Origin: Streptomyces californicus
GTDB lineage: Bacteria; Actinomycetota; Actinomycetes; Streptomycetales; Streptomycetaceae
DNA: 64,000 nt
NCBI RefSeq assembly: GCF_000717645.1
Contig: NZ_JNZZ01000004.1
Span: forward strand, 290,325 to 354,324
Reading direction: 5' to 3'
Positions 15,540 through 23,632 of this stretch are shown here, in pieces (the first letter of the stretch is position 1; each line of letters opens with the position of its first letter). The notes beneath the pieces are model-generated. The model searched no databases and was not told the origin of the DNA. It saw only the letters and a list, made by a program, of their open reading frames with translations. Made by a program: the position numbers and the translations under genes.

Positions 15540-16121
15540 ATGACCGTCGTAGACACCGACAGGATCGACATGGCCGACATCGGCGACGAGCCCACACTGG
15601 ACGAGATGTTCGCGTGGCTCGAACCCGTCCCCGAGGGATTCAAGGTCGAGATCGTCGAGGGGACCGCCCACATGTCGCCGCAGCGGGACACGCACTGGCG
15701 CATCATTCTGGCCATCATCAAGCAGCTGCTGCCCCGCTTCGCGGATGACCGGTTGCTCTCGGACGTACGCATCGACTTCGGCGAGGGCAACGGCTTCGCC
15801 CCCGACGTGGTGAAGCTGTTCGACAGCGCGCGCAAGGACGGCCGCGGCCGCTGGCTCCCGGAGCACGTGGAGTTCGTGGCCGAGGTCATCTGCAAGGGCA
15901 CGGCCACCTCGGACTACGGGCCCAAGAAGGAGGCGTACGCGACCGCCGGGGTCCCCGCCCTCCTCATCGTCGACCCGTACACGGGCCGCTGCCTCCTCCA
16001 CTCGGAGCCGAAGGACGGCGGGTACCACAAGAAGCTCGTCGTCGACTTCGGCCTCGACGTCGATCTCACCGGCACCTCCCTGGACCTGGTCCTGAAGACC
16101 GACGCCTTCCCCCGCGACTGA
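15540..16121 (+). CDS. Uma2 family endonuclease-like protein (DUF820)
   Basis: 193-aa Uma2/DUF820 protein with a PD-(D/E)XK nuclease fold. The family core is present: YEI/VEIVEGTAHMSP-type start (KVEIVEGTAHMSP), catalytic Asp in FAPDVV, Glu in FVAEVI, the Lys helix YGPKKEAYATAGVPALLIVDP, and a terminal beta region. Uma2 proteins are abundant in Streptomyces and cyanobacteria and their cellular role is unknown. ATG 15540 has GGAGGAG 7 nt upstream. A perfect 25-bp hairpin follows 46 bp after the stop. No antitoxin or restriction partner is adjacent. Confidence 0.9.
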   Translation: MTVVDTDRIDMADIGDEPTLDEMFAWLEPVPEGFKVEIVEGTAHMSPQRDTHWRIILAIIKQLLPRFADDRLLSDVRIDFGEGNGFAPDVVKLFDSARKDGRGRWLPEHVEFVAEVICKGTATSDYGPKKEAYATAGVPALLIVDPYTGRCLLHSEPKDGGYHKKLVVDFGLDVDLTGTSLDLVLKTDAFPRD

Positions 16122-16166
16122 CCTCCGCCGGACCCCGGCCGGCTTCCCGCCGGCCTCCCGCGTCCC

Positions 16167-16221
16167 CGTACGCGAAGAGGCGCCCTCCCCCGCTCCGGGG
16201 GAGGGCGCCTCTTCGCGTACG
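16167..16221. terminator. strong bidirectional terminator, 25-bp perfect stem
   Basis: Perfect inverted repeat with 25-bp arms (begins CGTACGCGAAGAGGCGCCC) and a 5-nt loop (GCTCC). It lies between the convergent Uma2 and MFS genes. Unusually long and perfect, but position and symmetry fit bidirectional termination. Confidence 0.88.
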
Positions 16222-16282
16222 GGTCACACAGCCCGTCGCCGGCGTCGTACGGGTCACGCGGCCGTTTCCGGCTGCGTACGGT

Positions 16283-17617
16283 TCAGGCAGCCGTCGCCAG
16301 CTGCTCACGCGGGACGAAGCGGATGTGCGGGCGGCCCGGCCTGAGGTCCACCCTCAGGCGGAGGCCGCCGACGCGGGCGAGGGCGAAGCCGACCGCCAGC
16401 GCGGCGATCACCGAGATCGCGCCGCCGGCCGCGAAGCCGACGCGCGCGCCGTAGGTGTCGCTGATCCAGCCGACGATCGGGGCGCCCACCGGCGTACCCC
16501 CGGCGAAGACCATCATGTACAGGCTCATCACCCGGCCGCGCATCTCCGGGTCGGCGGCCATCTGGACGCTCGTGTTCGCGGTGATGTTCGTCGTCAGCCC
16601 CAGCATCCCGATCGGCACCAGCAGGAGCGCGAACAGCCAGACGTACGGGGAGAGCGACGCGGCGATCTCCAGCAGTCCGAACGCCGTGCCCGCCGCCACC
16701 AGCATCCGCAGCCGCGAGGAGCGGCGGCGGGCCGAGAGCAGCGCGCCGGCCAGCGAACCGGCCGCCATGAGGATGTTGAAGAACGAGTACATGCCCGCGC
16801 CGCCGTCGAAGACCTCGTCGGCGAAGGCGGTCAGCCAGATCGGGAAGTTGAAGCCGAACGTGCCGACGAAGCCGACCAGGACGATCGGCCAGACCAGCTC
16901 GGGGCGGCCCCGGACGTAGGCGAGGCCCTCGCGGAGCTGGCCCTTGGCGCGGGGCACCGTCACCGAGGCGTGCAGTTCGTTCGTGCGCATCATCAGCAGG
17001 CCGACGAGCGGGGCCAGGAAGGACAGGCCGTTGAGCAGGAAGGCCCAGCCGCTGCCGATCGTGGTGATCAGGACACCCGCGACGGCGGGGCCGATGAGCC
17101 GGGCGGACTGGAAGTTCGCCGAGTTCAGGCTGACCGCGTTGCGCAGCTGCGCGGGGCCGACCATCTCGGAGACGAACGACTGCCGGGCCGGGTTGTCGAC
17201 GACGGTCACCATGCCGAGGAGGAAGGCGACCAGGTAGACGTGCCAGACCTCGACGACCCCGGTCAGGGTCAGAGCGGCCAGCGCGATGCCGCACAGGCCG
17301 AGCAGGGCCTGGCTGACGAGCAGGATCTGCCGCTTCGGGAGCCGGTCGGCTATGACGCCGCCGTACAGGCCGAAGAGCAGCATGGGCAGGAACTGGAGGG
17401 CCGTGGTGATGCCGACGGCCGTCGCGGAACCCGTCAGGCTCAGGACGAGCCAGTCCTGCGTGATGCGGGACATCCAGGTACCGGTGTTGGAGATCACGGC
17501 GCCCGTGGCGAACAGGCGGTAGTTACGGATCTTCAGCGACGAGAAGGTCCCGCCGGTCGTGCTCTCGTGGGTGGAAGTCGGTGCGGGGGCGGAGTCTGCT
17601 CCGGATCCCGTACTCAA
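16283..17617 (-). CDS. MFS transporter (MFS_3, EntS-like)
   Basis: 444-aa major facilitator with about 12 helices. The N-terminal half shows RNYRLFATGAVISNTGTWMSRITQDWLVL and the motif-A-like GGVIADRLPKRQIL. DNPARQSFVSEMVGP is the mark of the MFS_3 (enterobactin exporter-like) group. The frame starts with TTG 17617, with GAGGAG about 10 nt upstream; no in-frame ATG precedes the first helix, so TTG is accepted. A MarR regulator gene lies 136 bp upstream on the same strand, implying an inducible drug or metabolite exporter. The substrate is unknown. Confidence 0.9.
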   Translation of the reverse strand: MSTGSGADSAPAPTSTHESTTGGTFSSLKIRNYRLFATGAVISNTGTWMSRITQDWLVLSLTGSATAVGITTALQFLPMLLFGLYGGVIADRLPKRQILLVSQALLGLCGIALAALTLTGVVEVWHVYLVAFLLGMVTVVDNPARQSFVSEMVGPAQLRNAVSLNSANFQSARLIGPAVAGVLITTIGSGWAFLLNGLSFLAPLVGLLMMRTNELHASVTVPRAKGQLREGLAYVRGRPELVWPIVLVGFVGTFGFNFPIWLTAFADEVFDGGAGMYSFFNILMAAGSLAGALLSARRRSSRLRMLVAAGTAFGLLEIAASLSPYVWLFALLLVPIGMLGLTTNITANTSVQMAADPEMRGRVMSLYMMVFAGGTPVGAPIVGWISDTYGARVGFAAGGAISVIAALAVGFALARVGGLRLRVDLRPGRPHIRFVPREQLATAA

Positions 17618-17753
17618 AAGGGTTCATCTCCTCGGGCGTCTGCGGTGTTCGGTCCGACGAGGACGTGACGACGGGCGCTCCGTCGGCGGCCCGGGCGGAC
17701 CGGACGGTGTACGTCAGGTCCGGCGGCGGGTCACCGTCGGCGCGCCCGTGGGG

Positions 17754-18194
17754 TCACAGGTGGGCGAGCTTCTCCAACACGGGCGCGGCGGCCCGAAGCT
17801 TCTCCCACTCGTCCTCGTCCAGGCCCTCGGCGAGGTGGGACAGCCAGGCGTTCCGCTTGGTGCGGCTCTCCGCGAGCATGGCTTCGGCCTGCTCGGTCTG
17901 GCTGACCCTCTTCTGCCGACGGTCATCGGGGTGCGGTTCCAGCCTGACCAGGCCCTTCGCCTCCAGCAACGCGACGATGCGGGTCATCGACGGAGGCTGT
18001 ACGTGCTCCTTGCGGGCCAGCTCACCGGGGGTGGCCGAGCCGCAGCGGGCGAGGGTCCCGAGCACCGACATCTCGGTGGGGCTCAGCGACTCGTCGACCC
18101 GCTGGTGCTTGAGGCGGCGGCCCAGCAGCATCACGGCGGAGCGGAGGGAGCTCACGGCGGCGGCACTGTCGCCGTCGTGGATCAGGTCAGGCAT
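17754..18194 (-). CDS. MarR family transcriptional regulator
   Basis: 146-aa winged-helix MarR repressor: LSPTEMSVLGTLARCGSATPGELARKEHVQPPSMTRIVALLEAKGLV is the HTH, followed by the wing RLEPHPDDRRQKRVSQTEQAEAML. It lies upstream of the MFS exporter in the same direction, the classical MarR-pump arrangement. There is no Shine-Dalgarno; TACGCT lies 7 nt before ATG 18194 (18202-18207 on the reverse strand), so the mRNA is probably leaderless. The upstream AT-rich TTAG...CTAA segment (18200-18226) is a candidate self-operator. Confidence 0.92.
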   Translation of the reverse strand: MPDLIHDGDSAAAVSSLRSAVMLLGRRLKHQRVDESLSPTEMSVLGTLARCGSATPGELARKEHVQPPSMTRIVALLEAKGLVRLEPHPDDRRQKRVSQTEQAEAMLAESRTKRNAWLSHLAEGLDEDEWEKLRAAAPVLEKLAHL

Positions 18195-18276
18195 GTTTGT
18201 TAGCGTAACTCATTACCCAACCTAAATACCACCCGGTAGTGCACGTGCGCACCATTACTCACCCGAACGAGTGAGT
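18195..18276 (-). promoter_or_regulatory. marR promoter and candidate operator
   Basis: AT-richer segment. The -10-like TACGCT (reverse strand, 18202-18207) is 7 nt from the MarR start codon. An imperfect TTAG...CTAA inverted repeat spans 18200-18226, and ACTCAC (18257-18262) pairs with GTGAGT (18271-18276). Such symmetric AT-rich elements over the promoter are typical MarR operators. Confidence 0.5.
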
Positions 18277-18328
18277 TCAGAGCGGAAAGTGACGCGAAAG
18301 ACGCGCCGGGGCGGGGACCCTGCTGGGC

Positions 18329-18628
18329 ATGGGATCGACAGTACTCAGCCTACGGATAGACGGTGAGCTGCTCGACCGGCTCCGGCAGCACGCCGCCAAA
18401 CGCGGAATGAGCGTCCAGGACTACGTGGTCCGGACGCTCATTCGCGACGACTTCGACGAACGCTTCACCGCGGCCGTCGAGGAGACGGAGAAGTTCTACG
18501 GCGACTCCGAGGAGACGGAGAAGCTCTACGGCGACTCCGAGGAGACGGAGAAGCTCTACGGCGACTCCGAGGAGGAGCCCGGCCCGGACGGCGGCGTGAG
18601 GTACAGCCTCACGCCGCCGGTCACCTGA
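18329..18628 (+). CDS. ribbon-helix-helix-like protein with 10-aa tandem repeats
   Basis: 99 aa. The N-terminal 45 residues (STVLSLRIDGELLDRLRQHA, then KRGMSVQDYVVRTLIRDDF) look like an Arc/CopG ribbon-helix-helix DNA-binding domain: a short strand followed by two helices. The rest consists of three copies of EETEKLYGDS (the first with Phe for Leu), encoded by 30-bp tandem repeats, and a short tail. Such proteins are often antitoxins or plasmid-type repressors, but no toxin gene is adjacent: the next gene, on the minus strand, is a permease. ATG 18329 is preceded only by a weak GGG. The 3' end of the gene overlaps a 12-bp hairpin. Confidence 0.72.
   Translation: MGSTVLSLRIDGELLDRLRQHAAKRGMSVQDYVVRTLIRDDFDERFTAAVEETEKFYGDSEETEKLYGDSEETEKLYGDSEEEPGPDGGVRYSLTPPVT
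18479..18568 (+). repeat. 30-bp in-frame tandem repeat, three copies
   Basis: Units at 18479-18508, 18509-18538 and 18539-18568, each encoding EETEK(L/F)YGDS. Units 2 and 3 are identical; unit 1 differs by one base (TTC for CTC). A fourth partial unit (GAGGAG) follows. The copy number is expected to vary between strains. Confidence 0.9.
18590..18618 (+). terminator. hairpin overlapping the end of the RHH gene
   Basis: GGCGGCGTGAGG and its exact complement with a 5-nt loop (TACAG) lie just before the stop codon, inside the coding sequence. It probably acts as an intragenic terminator between this gene and the convergent permease gene. Confidence 0.5.
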
Positions 18629-18699
18629 GAGGCGGCCTGACGCCGCCCGTCACGTGAACCGACCGGGGCCCCCGGCCGGACGGACGCTCACGCGCCCCG

Positions 18700-20154
18700 T
18701 CACGTGAGGCCGAGCGCCGGCATCGCGTAGTAGAAGACGAACACCGCCGACACCGCGTACATGGCAACCGGGACCTCGCGGCCGCGGCCGGCCGCCAGCC
18801 GCAGCACGGAGAAGGCGATGAAGCCGATGCCGATGCCGTTGGTGATCGAGTACGTGAACGGCATCATCAGCATCGCGAGGAACGCCGGGATCGAGAGCGT
18901 GTAGTCGCTCCAGTCGATGTCCCGCACCGACCCCGCGATGATCAGGAAGCCGACCGCCAGCAGGGCGGGCGTGGCCGCCTGCGACGGGACCATGGTCGCC
19001 AGCGGTGTGAGGAACAGCGCCACCGAGAAGAGCAGACCGGTCACGACGCTCGCCAGCCCGGTACGGGCGCCCTCGCCGACACCCGCCGTGGACTCCACGA
19101 AGCACGTGGTGGCGGAGGAGGAGCTCGCACCGCCCGCGGCGACCGCGACGCCGTCGATGAGCAGCACCTTGTTGATGCCGGGGAAGTTGCCGTTCTGGTC
19201 CATCAGCTTCGCCTCGTCGCCGACGCCGAGGATGGTGCCCATCGCGTCGAAGAAGCAGGACAGCAGGACGGTGAAGACGAAGAGGACGCCCGTGAGGATG
19301 CCGACCTTCTCGAAGCCGCCGAACAGGCTGACCTCCCCGAGGAGCCCGAAGTCCGGTGTGGAGACCGGGCTGCCCGGCCACGCGGGCGTCGTCAGGCCCC
19401 ACGCCCCGGCGGGCAGGTCCGCGACCAGGTCGATGACCACGGCGACGCCCGTCATGGCGACGATTGAGATGAGGATCGCGCCGGGCACCTTGCGCACGAT
19501 GAGGGCGAGCGTGAGCAGCGCGCCGAGCACGAAGACCAGGATCGGCCAGCCGTTGAGGTGGCCGTCGCCGCCGAGCCGGAGCGGCACGGTGGTGTGCGCG
19601 GCGTCGGGCATGCGCGAGACGAAGCCCGAGTCGACGAGGCCGATCAGGAGGATGAAGAGGCCGATGCCGATCGCGATGCCCTTGCGGAGCGATTTCGGCA
19701 CGGCGTTCATCACGCGTTCCCGCAGCCCGGTGGCGACCAGCAGCATCACCACGATGCCCGCGAGGACGACCATGCCCATCGCGTCGGGCCAGCTCATCCG
19801 GGGGGCGAGCTGGAGCGCGACGACGGTGTTGACGCCGAGACCGGCGGCGAGCGCGATCGGCACGTTGCCGATGACGCCCATCAGCAGCGTCGAGAAGGCG
19901 GCGGACAGCACGGTGGCGGTGACCAGCTGCCCGTTGTCGAGCTGGTGACCGTACATGTCCTTCGCGCTGCCCAGGATGATCGGGTTGAGCACGATGATGT
20001 ACGCCATCGCGAAGAACGTGGCGAAGCCGCCGCGGAACTCGCGGGCGACCGTCGACCCCCGCTCGGAGATCTTGAAGAACCGGTCCAGGCTGCCCTGGGG
20101 CTGCGGAGCCGACGGGGGCGGGGAGTCGACCGGAGCGGTGGCCGAGGGGGACAT
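18700..20154 (-). CDS. NCS2 family purine permease (AzgA-like)
   Basis: 484-aa nucleobase:proton symporter of the AzgA (adenine/guanine/hypoxanthine) branch. About 12-14 helices. Diagnostic blocks are FKISERGSTVAREFRGGFATFFAMAYIIVLNP near the N-terminus, the substrate-region SCFFDAMGTILGVGDEAKLMD, and the ATTCFVESTAGVGEGARTGLASVVTGLLF loop, which in AzgA proteins carries a substrate Glu. ATG 20154 follows GAGGT at about 8 nt. It imports purines for salvage. The 275 bp upstream are AT-richer and hold the promoter; no xanthine riboswitch-like or purine-riboswitch fold was recognised. Confidence 0.92.
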   Translation of the reverse strand: MSPSATAPVDSPPPSAPQPQGSLDRFFKISERGSTVAREFRGGFATFFAMAYIIVLNPIILGSAKDMYGHQLDNGQLVTATVLSAAFSTLLMGVIGNVPIALAAGLGVNTVVALQLAPRMSWPDAMGMVVLAGIVVMLLVATGLRERVMNAVPKSLRKGIAIGIGLFILLIGLVDSGFVSRMPDAAHTTVPLRLGGDGHLNGWPILVFVLGALLTLALIVRKVPGAILISIVAMTGVAVVIDLVADLPAGAWGLTTPAWPGSPVSTPDFGLLGEVSLFGGFEKVGILTGVLFVFTVLLSCFFDAMGTILGVGDEAKLMDQNGNFPGINKVLLIDGVAVAAGGASSSSATTCFVESTAGVGEGARTGLASVVTGLLFSVALFLTPLATMVPSQAATPALLAVGFLIIAGSVRDIDWSDYTLSIPAFLAMLMMPFTYSITNGIGIGFIAFSVLRLAAGRGREVPVAMYAVSAVFVFYYAMPALGLT

Positions 20155-20417
20155 GGGTGACCTCAGTCGTACGTAGGGAGGTAAGGCGGGGCACTACCAG
20201 GTGGGAAGCAAAGGGACGCGAGGTGATCGAATTTGGACGTTCAGACGAAGAATTCGAGCCAGCCCAAAGCAGATTCAGTATGAATACATCAAGCGAAGAT
20301 CGCTATCTCCGCGCGTAGACCCTTGCGGCCACCTGGCTCCCGCCGTCTCCCGTCGCCCCGGATCGCCGGCTCACGTCCCCCGTGACCGCCCGCCAGGGGA
20401 CCTTCCGACCTGCCCCA
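20155..20417. promoter_or_regulatory. AT-richer divergent promoter region
   Basis: The gap between the purine permease (minus) and the DUF2530 gene (plus) has a markedly AT-richer section at about 20220-20310. The permease promoter should be here; the reverse strand contains CATACTGAAT-like -10 material, but no pair of hexamers could be fixed. Nothing else was found. Confidence 0.4.
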
Positions 20418-20423
20418 TACACT
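20418..20423 (+). promoter_or_regulatory. -10 element TACACT of a likely leaderless transcript
   Basis: TACACT ends 6 nt before ATG 20430. A transcript starting 7 nt after the hexamer would begin at the start codon. No good -35 was found 16-19 bp upstream. Confidence 0.55.
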
Positions 20424-20429
20424 GAGGAC

Positions 20430-20762
20430 ATGGAGAAGTGGACACCGAAGCACGAGGCGCCCGAACCCCTGGAGGGCCCCGTCGTCGCCACCGTCGTCGG
20501 CGGCACGATCCTCTGGTTCGTCCTCTTCCTCGCCCAGCTCCCCTTCTACGGCTGGTTCGCCGACCGGGGCCACACCTGGTGGGTGTGGACCCCGCTGGCC
20601 GGGGCCGGACTCGGCCTGATCGGCATCTGGTACGTACGCGGGCGGGACGCCGCACTCAAGCGGCACGCCGCGCAGGCCGCGGCGAAGGACGCCGCCGGGG
20701 CGGAGGCGGAGGGCAACGCGCTGGGCGCCGACCGCGCGGGCCGCACCGACGGACGCGGCTGA
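20430..20762 (+). CDS. DUF2530 domain membrane protein
   Basis: 110 aa. After a short polar start with PEPLEGPVVATVVGGTILWFVLFLAQLPF there is a second helix, WWVWTPLAGAGLGLIGIWYVRGRDAALK. These two helices and the PLEG motif identify the actinobacterial DUF2530 family, whose role is unknown. The tail is Ala/Glu-rich. ATG 20430 is preceded by GAGGAC and by TACACT 6 nt away, suggesting a leaderless or near-leaderless mRNA. The in-frame extension to 20382 is unlikely. Confidence 0.88.
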   Translation: MEKWTPKHEAPEPLEGPVVATVVGGTILWFVLFLAQLPFYGWFADRGHTWWVWTPLAGAGLGLIGIWYVRGRDAALKRHAAQAAAKDAAGAEAEGNALGADRAGRTDGRG

Positions 20763-20962
20763 CGAAGCGCTTGCGTACGGGGCAGGACGCTCCCCTACGG
20801 CCACGGCGCTTCCGTGCGGGCCACCCGCGCCTCCGTACGGGCCGGGGCGCCTTCGCGCTTCCGTACGCGTCGGGGCCCTCCCCGTACGACCTCGGGCCCG
20901 ACTTCCTCCACCCGTGGTCGGATCTTCACCCCTCCCGGTGGGTGATTCCCCACGGACGCCCG

Positions 20963-20968
20963 TAACGT
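20963..20968 (+). promoter_or_regulatory. -10 element TAACGT of a likely leaderless transcript
   Basis: TAACGT with exactly 7 nt to ATG 20976 of the P-type ATPase and no ribosome-binding site between. Confidence 0.5.
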
Positions 20969-20975
20969 CGGACCC

Positions 20976-23534
20976 ATGACGCAGCGGGCACTCGATTCCT
21001 CCGGGGGACAGACCCCCGGACCCGGGGAGCAACCCCCCGGAAACTCCCGGACCTCCGGAAACCCCCGGCAGGCCAAGATCGACGCGGGGGCGGAACTCGA
21101 TCCCGTACACCCCGTGGACCCGCCACCGCCGGCGCACCGGCCGGAAGGGCTGACCACGGCCGAGGTCGCCGAGCGGGTCGCGCGCGGCGAGGTCAACGAC
21201 GTACCCGTACGGTCCTCGCGCTCGGTCGTCGAGATCGTCCGGGCCAACGTCTTCACCCGGTTCAACCTGATCATCGGCGTGCTCTGGGTGATCATGCTGT
21301 TCGTCGCGCCGATCCAGGACAGCCTCTTCGGCTTCGTGATCGTCGCCAACACCGGCATCGGCATCATCCAGGAGTGGCGGGCCAAGAAGACCCTGGACAG
21401 CCTCGCGGTGATCGGCGAGGCGAAGCCGACCGTGCGCCGGGACGGGACGGCCTCGGAGATCTCCACCTCCGAGATCGTCCTGGGCGATCTGGTCGAGCTG
21501 GGTCCGGGCGACAAGGTCGTCGTGGACGGCACGGTCGCGGAGGCCGACAGCCTGGAGATCGACGAGTCGCTGCTGACCGGCGAGGCCGACCCGGTGATCA
21601 AGCGGGCCGGCGACCAGGTGATGTCCGGCAGCTTCGTCGTCGCGGGCGGCGGGGCGTTCACCGCGACCAAGGTGGGCCGCGAGGCGTACGCGGCGCAGCT
21701 CGCCGAGGAGGCGTCGCGCTTCACGCTGGTCCACTCCGAGCTGCGCAGCGGCATCAGCACGATCCTGAAGTACGTCACGTGGATGATGGTCCCGACGGCG
21801 ATCGGGCTGATCATCAGCCAGCTCGTCGTGAAGGACAACAACTTCAAGGAGTCCGTCGCCCGGACCGTCGGCGGCATCGTCCCGATGATCCCGGAGGGCC
21901 TGGTCCTGCTGACGTCGGTGGCGTTCGCCATCGGGGTCGTCCGGCTCGGCCGCAAGCAGTGCCTCGTGCAGGAGCTGCCCGCCATCGAGGGGCTCGCCCG
22001 GGTCGACGTGGTCTGCCTGGACAAGACGGGCACGCTCACCGAGGGCGGCATGGACGTCAGCGAGGTCCGGCCGCTGAACGGGAGCGACGAGGCGTACGTC
22101 CAGCGGGTGCTGCGGGCCTTCGGCTCCTCGGACCCCCGGCCCAACGCCAGCCTCCAGGCCATCATCGACGCCTACCCGGCGGACGGCGGCGACGGCGGCG
22201 ACACGGCGGGCGCGGGCCGGACGGACGGCGGCGACGCCGGGAGCTGGGCGGTCACCGACGCGATGCCGTTCTCCTCGGCGCGCAAGTACAGCGGCGCGGC
22301 GTTCACCGAGGCGGACGGCACGGCCTCCGCCTGGCTGCTCGGCGCCCCCGACGTCCTGCTCTCCGAGGGCGACCCGGCCCTCAAGCAGATCGAGCGGCTC
22401 AACGAGCAGGGTCTGCGGGTCCTGCTGCTGGCCCGGGTCCCGGGCGGCGCGCTGGACGCCCCCGGCGCGGCGGCCGAGGCCGTCCCCACCGCCCTGGTCG
22501 TGTTGGAGCAGCGGCTGCGCCCGGACGCGGGCGACACGCTCGCGTACTTCGCCGACCAGAACGTGGCCACCAAGGTCATCTCCGGCGACAACGCGGTCTC
22601 GGTCGGCGCGGTCGCCGGGAAGCTGGGCCTCGCGGGCGCGGAGAACACGCTGGACGCCCGCCGGCTGCCGAGCGACCCGGACGAGATGGCCACGGCCATG
22701 GAGCGGAACGCGGTCTTCGGCCGGGTCACCCCGCAGCAGAAGCGGGACATGGTGGCCGCCCTCCAGTCGCGCGGCCACACCGTCGCGATGACCGGTGACG
22801 GCGTGAACGACGTCCTCGCGCTGAAGGACGCCGACATCGGCGTCTCGATGGGCTCGGGCTCGGAGGCGACCCGTGCGGTGGCGCAGATCGTGCTGCTGAA
22901 CAACAGCTTCGCGACGCTGCCCTCGGTGGTGGCCGAGGGCCGCCGGGTGATCGGCAACATCACCCGGGTCGCGACGCTCTTCCTGACGAAGACGGTCTAC
23001 TCGGTGCTGCTGGCGATCCTGGTGGTCTGCACCCAGGTGGAGTACCCGTTCCTGCCGCGGCACCTGACCCTGCTGTCGACGCTGACCATCGGCGTCCCGG
23101 CGTTCTTCCTGGCGCTGGCGCCGAACAAGGAGCGCGCGCAGCCCAACTTCGTCCGCCGGGTCATGCGGTACGCGATCCCGTCGGGCGCCATCGCGGCGGC
23201 GTCCACCTTCGTCACGTACCTGCTGGCCCGCCACCACTACTCCGGCGCGGGCGCGCTGGAGGCCGAGACGAGCGCGGCGACGCTGACGCTGTTCCTGGTC
23301 TCGATGTACGTCCTGGCGATCATCGCCCGCCCGTACACCTGGTGGCGCGTCGCGCTGGTGGCCGCGATGGGGCTCGGCTTCCTGATCGTGCTCGTGGTGC
23401 CGTGGCTCCAGGACTTCTTCGCGCTGAAGCTGGTGGGCACGGTGATGCCGTGGGCGGCGGTCGGCATCGCGGCGGCGGCGGCCGTCCTGCTGGAGTTCGT
23501 CTGGCGCTGGGTCGGGCGGCGCTTCCGGGCGTAG
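20976..23534 (+). CDS. HAD-type cation-translocating P-type ATPase
   Basis: 852-aa P-type ATPase. Family elements: actuator motif TGEADP (about 201-206), PEGL in the fourth helix (MIPEGLVLLTS), phosphorylation motif DKTGT with catalytic Asp349, and hinge GDGVND (607-612). About ten membrane helices are present, six after the GDGVND block. The N-terminus is Pro/Gly-rich with no heavy-metal-binding Cys motif, and there is no CPC, so it is a P2/P3-like pump (Ca/Mg or other cation) rather than a copper or zinc pump; the ion cannot be told. ATG 20976 lacks a Shine-Dalgarno, and TAACGT lies 7 nt upstream, consistent with a leaderless mRNA. A 24-bp hairpin follows. Confidence 0.93.
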   Translation: MTQRALDSSGGQTPGPGEQPPGNSRTSGNPRQAKIDAGAELDPVHPVDPPPPAHRPEGLTTAEVAERVARGEVNDVPVRSSRSVVEIVRANVFTRFNLIIGVLWVIMLFVAPIQDSLFGFVIVANTGIGIIQEWRAKKTLDSLAVIGEAKPTVRRDGTASEISTSEIVLGDLVELGPGDKVVVDGTVAEADSLEIDESLLTGEADPVIKRAGDQVMSGSFVVAGGGAFTATKVGREAYAAQLAEEASRFTLVHSELRSGISTILKYVTWMMVPTAIGLIISQLVVKDNNFKESVARTVGGIVPMIPEGLVLLTSVAFAIGVVRLGRKQCLVQELPAIEGLARVDVVCLDKTGTLTEGGMDVSEVRPLNGSDEAYVQRVLRAFGSSDPRPNASLQAIIDAYPADGGDGGDTAGAGRTDGGDAGSWAVTDAMPFSSARKYSGAAFTEADGTASAWLLGAPDVLLSEGDPALKQIERLNEQGLRVLLLARVPGGALDAPGAAAEAVPTALVVLEQRLRPDAGDTLAYFADQNVATKVISGDNAVSVGAVAGKLGLAGAENTLDARRLPSDPDEMATAMERNAVFGRVTPQQKRDMVAALQSRGHTVAMTGDGVNDVLALKDADIGVSMGSGSEATRAVAQIVLLNNSFATLPSVVAEGRRVIGNITRVATLFLTKTVYSVLLAILVVCTQVEYPFLPRHLTLLSTLTIGVPAFFLALAPNKERAQPNFVRRVMRYAIPSGAIAAASTFVTYLLARHHYSGAGALEAETSAATLTLFLVSMYVLAIIARPYTWWRVALVAAMGLGFLIVLVVPWLQDFFALKLVGTVMPWAAVGIAAAAAVLLEFVWRWVGRRFRA

Positions 23535-23570
23535 GGCGTGCCCGGCGGATCCCGACCCGGTCCGCGGCGG

Positions 23571-23622
23571 CACGGAGAAGCCCCCGGAAGGACGTCACCG
23601 TCCTTCCGGGGGCTTCTCCGTG
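23571..23622. terminator. bidirectional terminator, 24-bp perfect stem
   Basis: Perfect inverted repeat with 24-bp arms (CACGGAGAAGCCCCCGGAAG...) and a TCAC tetraloop, between the convergent P-type ATPase gene and the secreted-protein gene. Confidence 0.9.
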
Positions 23623-23632
23623 CCCGGGGGTA

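Noticed and set aside
15540..16121. Restriction-modification or toxin-antitoxin assignment for the Uma2 gene
   Set aside because: No methyltransferase or antitoxin partner; Uma2 proteins are usually solitary.
17604..17626. ATG start at 17626 for the MFS gene
   Set aside because: It is in a different reading frame; the transporter frame begins at TTG 17617.
20155..20417. Purine or xanthine riboswitch upstream of the NCS2 permease
   Set aside because: AT-rich, but no recognisable conserved riboswitch core could be found by eye.
20289..23573. 1094-residue open frame on the minus strand
   Set aside because: It lies wholly antisense to the P-type ATPase and has a composition of Arg/Gly/His-rich junk typical of high-GC shadow frames.
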